Assembly (NCBI GenBank): GCA_029582165.1
Contig: CM055870.1
Span: 7,683,832 to 7,747,831, forward strand
DNA: 64,000 bases
Direction: 5' to 3'
DNA from: Portulaca oleracea
Lineage: Eukaryota > Streptophyta > Magnoliopsida > Caryophyllales > Portulacaceae
Shown here in pieces: positions 55,601-64,000 of the stretch (its first letter is position 1; the number at the start of each line of letters is the position of its first letter). Under the pieces are notes generated by a model. The model did no database searches, was not told the origin of the DNA, and was given only the letters and a program-made list of their open reading frames with translations. Position numbers and translations under genes: made by a program.

Positions 55601-56372
55601 CTCCTAATGCATGTGCACAACCATATGCTTGACAAGGATCTCATTCCCTACCATTAGAGACAACAAGCAAGAATCACAATCATGAGGACTTTCAAAGCGT
55701 TGTAATGGGGTTAGGCTAGGGAAAGGATGGGGAGGTAATAATTTGGGAAATGTGGAGTAGATAGGCAAGTATAAACAACATTTCCCACTAAAATAAAAAG
55801 TCAACATAACCCTAAAACCTAATCCACAATAAATAAGGCACACGCAACCCTGTTTCAATTCTATCTCTCCTCCTCCACCTCCACTTGCTGCTCTTCTCCC
55901 TTTCTTTCCATTTGCACCGCCATCTCCTCCATTTCTTTCTTTCTCTAATACAAATTATTGTTAATTATAATGGTTTGGGGATAATTAAAAGGATGGAAAA
56001 ATGGGGATGAGATCGATTCAATTCAAATTCAAGAGAGATTGTTAATATTAGATAGAAAAATACTGAAGAAGAAGAAGGCGACTAGCCACCTTCAATATGT
56101 TTGCCGGTGGTGGAATAACAGCTCTAGGTGCTGGTGACTGTGGCTGAGACTCCTGAGAGGGAAGGGAGTGTTGAGGGGAGTAGGAGGAATTAAGGGAGGA
56201 GAGAGAAAGGAAGGGGGGATTAAATAGGAAGATAGAGTGGTGGTGGACCGGTGGTGGGTTGTGGTGGTGGTTGGGTTTAGGAGATGAAGAAGTTGATGAA
56301 ATGAAATTAATGATAATAGAGAAAATTAGGGGGGACAAGATGAAAAAATAAAAATATAATTTTATTGATATA
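55601..56372. other. Non-genic stretch, nothing firmly recognised
   Basis: A 128-codon minus-strand frame (56048-56434) is Ser/Pro/His-rich and starts inside the neighbouring MITE. I do not accept it as a gene. Confidence 0.4.
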
Positions 56373-56618
56373 GGCCCTGTTGTTTTCTGCGGTTGACAAA
56401 TTGCGGTGCCACAGCCTACCGCAATTTGCCACAACCCACCACATTTTACCGCAAATCATTACTTTTCTCTCTCATAACTTTTCTCCTATACTTTTTATAT
56501 TCTCTCTCCTCACCTACTTCACATACCAATAACCTACCACAATTCTACCACACCCCACCACAATTCCACCACACCTCACCACACCATTCCGCAAAATATC
56601 GCATAAAAGAACAGGGCC
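56373..56618. repeat. Harbinger/Tourist-like MITE, best-preserved copy
   Basis: 246 bp with ends GGCCCTGTTGTTTTCTGCGG and, complemented, GGCCCTGTTCTTTTATGCG. ATA is present on both sides (56370-56372, 56619-56621). The body is close to the copy at 3676-3920. Confidence 0.85.
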
Positions 56619-56625
56619 ATAAATT

Positions 56626-56750
56626 TTTTGATATCTAGGGCACAGTAGATAATTTAATCTCATTTTTTCAACTACAAAGACAATTTTTTAATCGAAAAAT
56701 TTTCAAGGGTATTTTTGATATCCAGGGCACAGTAGATAATTTAATCCGAA
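56626..56750. repeat. Pair of about 40-bp direct repeats upstream of the MRG gene
   Basis: TTGATATCTAGGGCACAGTA at about 56635 and TTGATATCCAGGGCACAGTA at about 56716 both continue GATAATTTAATC. They lie 330-440 bp upstream of the MRG start codon. Confidence 0.7.
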
Positions 56751-57078
56751 AACTCTAACTTAGTGAAAACAAGTTGCAAAAGAATTTAAAAACCAGTTTG
56801 GTTTGGAAAAGAAGAATGGATAAATAAGAAATTAGAAAAAAAAAACTTGCTATAAAAAAATGAAAAAATAACGGATAAAAATTAAAAATCCAAAAACTCT
56901 ATCATGGCACCATGAATGGTGTGATGATAGTAATTGATACTCCTACTCTAGCAAAGGGATCGACCAGTGATCGACGACATCAGTGGCAGTGCGCCTTCTT
57001 TCCTCAAATTTAGAACTCAGAATTCCAATTCCGATCAATTGAAACCTAATCTGAATTTCTGCTCATCTTTACTCAAAC

Positions 57079-60000
57079 ATGAGGAATCCCAAGAAATCAG
57101 ACGCCAAAGATGACTCCGTCTCCGACACCACCACCTCCACCGTCCCTCCCGCCGATGCTGGTGGCGCCGCCCAATCTTCGCCGTGTCCTTATGCGATGGG
57201 GGATATTGTTTTGGCCATGCACGGTGGTCGATTATACGAAGCCAAAGTAATGCTTTCTTTCTTTCTTCCTTATTCTTTCTGATTGTTTTTCAAATGCTTG
57301 CTTCTCGTTTTGCTAAATGCCTCTTTTTGTTAAATTCGTGTTCGATTAGCTTGTTGTAAATTGATTGTATGGTTTCTTTAGTTCTTTGGGATTCTTGTGA
57401 ATGGAGGTGGAAGCAAATTGGAGGTTTGCATTGTTGAAATTTCATTTTACTGAAAGGTTGTGGGATTACTCGATTAGGCAGATGACTGTATTCATGATTG
57501 AATCTTGACATAAATAATGTGTCTGTGGACTATGGGGGTTTAGATAAGATGTCAGGTGACTCATATGGAGAATGTAAATGTGACCAAGAACTAGTCAATT
57601 GCAAGCAAAGTATATGCTGATGTGGGTGTGTTGTGTGTTCTTTAGTGAGATATAGTGCTCCAACATGGTCAAAGAAAGGCTATGCAATGTTGCGGGGCAC
57701 TGAAGCTACATGCAAACATTGTGCACCTGAGCGATTGCAATCAGGAACAAGCACCTCCATGCTTGAGAGGAGTCCCCCCTTGCCCCAGCAGAGGGTGTTT
57801 CAATCAATGCTGTCATTCATGATGACCAATCAGACAATCAATAGATAAGGGATGCCAAAGTTCTAGCTCAAAAGGTGGACTGAGCTAACCAAAAGAATCA
57901 TAGATGAGAGGGGGAGTAGCAAAGCTTTGAAAGAGGGAAGACATCATTGGATTCAACACGCTTGTAGGTTAGAATCTTGTTAGAGGTGAGGCCAAGGCAA
58001 TGATAACCTTATTTTTGGCTTGGGTAATTGAGGTAGTCGCAAAACATATTGGGGAGAAAGTTTGTGGGATAGTATCATAGTAACAAACATTCCTAAATGA
58101 CCATAAAAGCTGGAAATGCGGAGGAGAAGATTGACCAAAGTTCCTACTGTCAAATAACAAAGAGCTTGGATGATTAAAAAAAAGTTTGATCAGATCACCC
58201 TTGATGTGCCATAGGGGTATTTCCATTCCTTGAAGAGTTTTCTGTCTCTCTCATGCCAAGTACTCCAAAAATCCCGTGTGGATGAATTTGCATGGCTTTT
58301 ATTATTTTCCTTCAGTGTCAAACAATGTTCTATTTTCTGTAGTGGCAGATTTGATCCAATTCTCTGATCTTGGATTTCTGTTGTCTACAATGTAAGGTTG
58401 AAAAACTAGAATTCCATGACGAGTGGAGATTTTTCATTCACTACCGAGTAAGTATTATCTTGCAGAGATTCAGTTCTTTACCTTTTCTATTGTAGATGGT
58501 AGTTTTGGTTCGTTGCTTTCATTTTCTGCAGTTATTGAAAATGGTGCTTTTGAAAATGATGAGCAGGGTTGGAACAAAAGGTGAGCAGATACCGTCCTAC
58601 GCATCTGCAGCATATAGTTTCCTTTGCTCATACCTGTTCACTATGGTTATTGAAAATGGTGCATTTGGTGAGAATACTATGATCATCTCTTCTAAAATTA
58701 TGGATTGATTGTTCTAGTATTTGAACAAAGCTAAGTGCCAAGTTTCAGTCAAGAAAAAGAAAAAAAGAAAAAACAAAGAAAAAGAAAAGGAAGAAGCTGT
58801 TGTGCTCCTCTCCTTTTTTGTTTTTTCTTTCCTTTTTTTTTTAATGGTAAAAACCAAAATACCTTCAGCTGACCCCTTTACAATTTTCTTTTTAATCCAT
58901 CTCCTCCATCCCCCATCTCCAGCATTGGCCACCAACAAGCCTCGTGATTTTGGATAGTGAGACCATCACCTAGGCACCTACTGTTTGTGTTCCTTTGGTT
59001 CTGTTCATAACTGTAGAAATCAAATGCTTAGATTAATGGCTGTTTCCCTCATCATTTGCATGTACTTAAAGGCAAATCATCTGCTTTAACTTGCTACTGT
59101 CTTTAAGACCACGTCCAAGTTTGCTGTCACCTATGCCGGGAAGGGACAAGGAGAATTATGTAGATGTCAACATGTAGTTGTGATCCTCATGGTGGAGCGA
59201 GGTGCCATTAAAGGGTGGAAGGAGTAGCTCTTATTTAGGACAGAGGAAGAAGTATGGTCCGTATTGATATGATGAATGAGGTTCCTGTGGAGGAGGGAAG
59301 GGAGGCTATCGCTTGCAGTCAACCTGCCATGGAGTATGGTCCCTACTGTCTTGGAGTATCTAGTTTATCATTCACGCTGTTTTGAAGTTTGGGTCCAAAT
59401 TCTGAAGTCAACTTTCAAAGTCAGCTGACAAAGTCCTAAATCATTATTGGTAAATGTGGGAAGTTACTGTTTTTACTCGAATACGTCTGTTTCTTGTAAC
59501 CAAGTTTTGTTTTCTGTTTTGAAATGCTTCACCTTGTGAAAACCGAGAGCCTATGTGGGTTTTCCTTGTCTTTTGCCTGGACAAAACAAAGATACTTCTT
59601 GTTGGGAAACATGAAATGGAGCATATGCATTACTAATATTCAGTATCTGAGTGGATTTTCTGGTGGAATAATGCTGGTCTCTCACAGTGAATATGGGTCA
59701 GATCACTATCTTCGTTAGAGATCTAGGTGAACCTTTTCCTTTTCCAGTCTTCATGAAGTGCATGGAAGCTGACTCGTCTTTATTTGTTATACAGTTGGGA
59801 TGAGTGGGTGAATTCTGGTCGTTTGCTGGAACCTACACCAGAGAATATGCAGAAAGTGTGTCGTGATAAGAAAAAAGGTACAGACGTGAAGGCTGGATAT
59901 ATGTCACTAATGTGAATTGGATTCTACCATGATCATTATTATTTGAAGGCGTAAAGCCATATTTTACATGTGTATGCCAGCTTGTCGGTCTGATGGTCTC

Positions 60001-60417
60001 CACCTTGTATTGTGCTATTTAAGGTGACTTGGTGGTTTGGCTTTTGAAGGTTTTTGCAAAAGTGAGATATGTGGCTGCGCATTTTTTATGCGCTTGTTTT
60101 CTGGGATAAGTTTGATTTCTTACATAAGCATCATTGTTGCCCTTTTCCGTTTTATAGTTTCATTTTGCACTTGGATGAGATTTCAGTGTTTCTATTAATT
60201 GTGAAAATTTTGCCCCCCCCCCCCCTTTCTGAATCTCAGTGCATTGTATGATGTGATCTGTTTCCTGTTTGTGAATGTTGTATTAATCTATTATTTACCA
60301 TGTTCTGATTAAGATGTTAGAGGGATAAAGCAAAAGAAGAATCCTTCGTCGATACGCGATAAAAGAAAAAGAGACGATGCCATGGACAAGGTACTGCAAT
60401 TGCTCCCTCCTCTGTTC

Positions 60418-60462
<45 letters not shown>

Positions 60463-62573
60463 ATTTGCTTTTCTCTCTCTCCTGTTCTCTTGTTGGTTGG
60501 GCTGCCATAGAAAGAATTGGAGGATAGTAGCTATTTGATATCTCACACTTGGCCATCTTTGTTCCTTTTTTTTTTCTTTTTTTTCTGTGCATGTCCATTA
60601 GGGAAAAGATAGTGTACCTTTGGAGAAGCTTGTCAACATTTCCATTCCTCCAAGTCTAAAGAAGCAATTGATGGATGATTGTGAATCTATAAACCAGATG
60701 GGCAAGGTATCTTATTATGCTCTCTTTGTCGTCCTTTTGTATTGGATGTGCCCAATTCTTGTGTCATTCATTGACATAATAATCTGTAACCTTTCCTCCT
60801 ATGCTGATTTTAGATTCATTTTCCTTTCTTGTACTGGTGAAATGGAAAAAATTTTCATTCTATGTATTCATGTAGTCATATGATGTTAAATTGTACCTTC
60901 TATTTGCATGCATAACTTCTGTCTTTTTTTTTTTTTTGGGGGGGGGGGATTAATCTAGAGCTGGGAAAAGCTGACACGACACGATTACCGACAAGATCCG
61001 AACACGATATTAAGCGGGTTTAGGTAGAAATTTTCAACCTGTATAATTAAATGGGTTGACACGGTAAACCCGTTTAATTAAATGGGTTAGGTTCAGGTCA
61101 GGATTTTCGACACGAAAAAGCACCTACTTAACCCGTTTAATTAGGCATGTTAAATGGGTCAAGTTATTTACTTGATAATTGTTACCCAATTATACCGTTT
61201 ATCAATAAACTTAGGTGAAAGTTACAGTTAATACTCTTTGAAATATATGTAAGAATTATAATTTTAACTTATATTTATCTTTGACTATGAATTAAAAGAC
61301 ATCTCCTTATATATAACTTGAATTATATTACCATGCAAATTGTTGAGTATGATATGTCATTATTTTGATACCACAATGAGTTGTTTTGTATAAATGAGTT
61401 AATGGTTAAATGGGTAAATTGGTAACTTCATTTTAACACGTTTACTTAAATGGGTAACCAGGTCAAAATAAGGTCAACCTGTTTAAAATTTAAACGGTAA
61501 ACGGATTCAATTTCCAACCCGCTTAATAAATGGGTTAGGTTCAGGTTGGAAGATTTTGAACTCGTTTAAGTTTGACACGAACACGAACCCGACTCGACCT
61601 CACCTGTATTTATTGTAGAAAGGCACTGTATTTATTGTAGCACTGATCTGTTCAGTTTGGCAGTCTGGGAGCCATAATGTTTTCGTCGGAGATTGATTTG
61701 TTTTGTTATTGCAAGTATATATATTTTTGGTCTCTATATTCTGACACCTTAATTTTGATGTGCTTCTCTCAATATTTTTGATAGTATGCAATGCTATAAA
61801 ATTTGATACAAGATAAATGCATTGGCATCCTGTGTGTGATTCTTGTTTTCTTGAGTTTCAAGTTTCAGCCGACAGTATGTCAGATCTGTTATAGAAAAAC
61901 GTGCTATAGAAGGAGAAGGGGAGGAGGATTTCTGATGTGAACATGCTTGAACTTGCATAGACATTTACAGCTTAACTAAACTGAGGGACAGTATTCTATT
62001 TGTTATGGGTAAAATAGTCTCAGGGATCTCAGTTATTTTCTCTAAAGTAGAAGAGACAAAAGTTTCTCTTTGACATTTCACCAACATATCGATGAAGGAC
62101 GTGAGTTGGAGTTAGAATTGCAATTTACTTTACAAGAAGTACAAGTCTTGATGCCTAGGACGTGGTAATAAGAAGGCAATGGGCAGTCATATTCTGTGTG
62201 TACTTTGGACTTGGTCTAGCTACTTTTGTCAAAGTATGGACTTGATTAATTGGATTATCTTGGTGCAATTTCATTCTAGTGCGGGACATTCTCAGGGTTT
62301 TTTTTCTTTTTTTTTTTCCAAAAATTATCCCTCCTCATGTTGACTGTGTGTTGTCTTGCCATTTACATGACCATAAAAAAGCTTGTATTATTGGTATATG
62401 GCTTATTTTTGTGTTATGCTGCAATTTCTTGATCTCCTTTTAGCATGTCGAGTTTTATATTTGGTGGTGCTAATTTCATGATTTTCTGGACAGCTAGTCA
62501 AACTTCCACGAGCGCCAAATGTTAATGATATAATTGAGAAGTATCGCGATTATCGAGGAAAGAAGGATGATGT
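57079..62573 (+). CDS. MRG1/MRG2: MRG1/MRG2-like chromatin reader (MORF-related), 5' seven exons, continues past the window
   Basis: Exons by splice sites and frame: 57079-57246, 58397-58447, 58567-58580 (14 nt), 59795-59877, 60314-60390, 60602-60706 and 62494-62573. The N-terminal chromo-barrel domain is seen as GDIVLAMHGGRLYEAKVEKL, HDEWRFFIHY, then GWNKSWDEWVNSGRLLEPT. A basic linker follows (KQKKNPSSIRDKRKRDD). The MRG domain begins VNISIPPSLKKQLMDDCE and KLVKLPRAPNVNDIIEKY. In plants these proteins read H3K4me3/H3K36me3 in the nucleus and recruit histone acetyltransferases, with roles in flowering time. All junctions keep frame. The last donor is GT at 62574, and no further exon is recognised before 64000, so the rest lies outside or beyond a long intron. 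Confidence 0.9.
58448..59794 (+). other. MRG introns 2 and 3
   Basis: T-rich intron sequence on either side of the microexon. The purine run at 58754-58797 and T-run after it are low-complexity. The frames at 58714-58957 are not genes. Confidence 0.6.
58567..58580 (+). CDS. MRG1/MRG2: 14-nt microexon of the MRG gene
   Basis: GGTTGGAACAAAAG, preceded by GAGCAG and followed by GTGAGC. It supplies GWNK plus two bases of a Ser codon that is completed in the next exon (S-WDEW). Without it the conserved HY-GWNKSWDEW core of the chromo-barrel would lose its aromatic residue and frame. Confidence 0.85.
60418..60478. repeat. (TC)n microsatellite in an MRG intron
   Basis: About 30 uninterrupted TC units with minor breaks, in the intron after 60390. 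Confidence 0.9.
60950..61612. repeat. Non-autonomous DNA repeat in the large MRG intron
   Basis: It starts near TCTAGAGCTGGGAAAAGCTG with ACACGACACG and ends with GACACGAACACGAACCCGAC. AAACGGGTT/AACCCGTTT strings in both orientations fill the sequence. It resembles hAT-like plant MITEs of the GACACGACACG type. Ends are not exact. The T11 and G9 runs just before it may be the insertion junction. Confidence 0.5.
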
Positions 62574-64000
62574 GTAAGTTCATGTTCAACATTCATCAGT
62601 TCCATTGCTATCATTCAGTGATGCATAAACATTATTTTGTCAGGTCAAACATGGAGGTTGCTAACTTGATTTATTCTTTAATGACATGGTTGTCATTTTG
62701 TTGCAATGCGACTCTGATGCATTATTTTTTTTCACTTGTTCATGTGTTTCACATAAGACTTTCTTCAGAGTGATGCAATCATACAACTTCATGCCAACAT
62801 GCTTGGTTTTGATTAAGTCCTTGTTGCTGTTATGATGTCTTGTGTTTTTGGTACTTGTGACATTGTTATTGTGCACATCCTGGGACTGTAGTAGGACATA
62901 TGAACCGAAACCGAAACCAATACTCTGAACCCCACCCAGGCAAGGTATGGAAGGAGTTGGATGTGGTAGTCTTACCACTGGATTTTGCAATTTAGAGAGA
63001 TTGCTTCCAATTGACTCCAGATTTAGAAATCGTTTGCTACCTACAACTCCGTGGAAAAGAAGCATAGGAAGTTTAATGAGGCATTTCACTTTAGTCCATG
63101 ACAATCTAACTTGAAAAATCTTTTTCAACTATCGGTATTATGGGCATCACATCCCGAGACATACAACCTATAAAATTTAGGCAGAATTGGGGCGATTCCC
63201 CCTTTATCCCCACATCTCTTTCCCCAAGCACTCCCTATTCGTCCAGTTTTTCCCTCTTTCCTTCTTTCCCTCTTTCCGCCTTTTCCCCAAATTCCCCACT
63301 CTTCTCAATTACTTCCCACTCCTTGACTTGTGCACTTGAAGATTTTGAAGTTATTTTGTAAAAGGTTGGATTTAAATTGATGGAATTGGATAAAATAAAT
63401 TTATATGTACAATTTTCCTAGCATTGAACATGTGAATTTTGGTATTTGTTCCAAAAATTTCATATTCCACATGATATATTTGTACGATTTCAAATGCGTT
63501 TCCTGATAATTTTTTTTCCAATTTGTTTTAATTATTGAAAGATTGTACTCCATGCATGCCATACTTTTCTTCAGAAACAAAAGTTTAGATTTGTGGTTAA
63601 GTTTTCATGTTAATGCTGAACGTGTAATATCACTGAAGGATACAAATCATGTATGACATATTTCACATGTAATGGACCTGTGACTGTGAGAAAATTATCA
63701 TGGTGAAACTTACAACAATATTAGTTTCTCGTGGGTCAAGATTCCCAAATTTCAACAGCTGACTCGTCCCTAAGTTTATAATATAAATGTAAACAATTTC
63801 CCCCACATTTCCCAAATTTCCCTCATCTCCCAATTATCCTTTCCTTCTCCTTCCCCCCACACCTTCTGTTTCACATACCCTTCCTCCCCTTCCCCACCCA
63901 AGGAACTGGCCCTTGGTTGGACAAATGAAGTCCAGCTCTATGATTTTGTGGAGATGGTTTGATATTGATTTTATTGGTATCTTTTTCCAAAGGCGAATTT
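62574..64000 (+). other. Sequence after the last recognised MRG exon
   Basis: Presumed long intron. C/T-rich blocks with TTCCCC and CCCAAATTCCCC words at 63196-63320 and 63790-63900 look like two halves of an inserted repeat. No MRG-domain exon motif was found in any plus frame. Confidence 0.45.

Noticed and set aside
56048..56434. 128-codon minus-strand frame with Pro/His-rich centre
   Set aside because: It begins inside a MITE and its centre is translated CCACC-type repeats. No splice sites or homology were recognised.
62661..63128. 155-codon minus-strand frame in the MRG intron
   Set aside because: It is antisense to a transcribed intron, with no recognisable domain and no supporting gene structure.

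Overview
The window is nuclear DNA of a flowering plant, most likely a eudicot. The evidence is AT-rich intergenic DNA, spliced plant genes (an MRG chromatin reader), an F-box protein matching SLEEPY1/GID2, PIP-type secreted peptide precursors, and a dense load of plant transposon types (Ty3 chromovirus, Athila/Tat-like elements, copia-like solo LTRs, TRIMs, Pack-MULEs, Harbinger and Stowaway MITEs). The species cannot be fixed from sequence alone.

Host genes are few. Three short secreted-peptide genes of the PIP/PIPL family, all on the minus strand, lie at 4514-4735, 20849-21082 and 46020-46277. Each ends in xGPSxRGxGH, and the first two share an upstream promoter module with a W-box and a CGCG box. 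A single-exon SLY1/GID2 gibberellin-signalling F-box gene is at 49516-50055 (minus). The 5' seven exons of an MRG1/MRG2-type gene, including a 14-nt microexon, run from 57079 to 62573 (plus) and the gene continues past the window. A tRNA-Arg(UCU)-like gene with C-to-T type changes is at 29716-29788.

Most of the rest is transposable elements, many with readable ends and target-site duplications (TSDs). 7719-13926 is a decayed Ty3 chromovirus on the minus strand, with TSD AACTT and an iMet primer site, split in its reverse transcriptase by a 1.1-kb Mutator-like element. 17319-18915 and 51043-52699 are two Pack-MULE-like elements. The first carries a possible pectate-lyase-like 5' end. The second carries exon 1 of a peroxisomal citrate synthase. 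34126-41178 is a tandem non-autonomous Athila/Tat-like element (LTR, internal, LTR, partial internal) with a tRNA-Asp primer site. Its only protein is a Gag-like head joined to a long acidic tail with a zinc knuckle. Solo LTRs lie at 32630-33387, 44120-44926 and 52825-53741, and TRIM-like elements at 16212-16523, 19701-20010 and about 30141-30352.

The most unusual signal is a shared architecture in the promoter parts of several LTRs with unrelated sequences. Short GC-rich palindromes occur as pairs whose centres are 20-21 bp apart. Four different palindrome cores (CGTAGCG/CGCTACG, GCTC/GAGC, CACGG/CCGTG, GGCGCT/AGCGCC) follow this rule at 6604-6855, 33141-33289, 33823-33927, 35333-35437 (and its LTR copy near 40560-40665) and 42397-42743. 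In three of the five loci the cluster lies upstream of a recognisable TATA box on the same element, and a fourth has a weaker TATA-like sequence.
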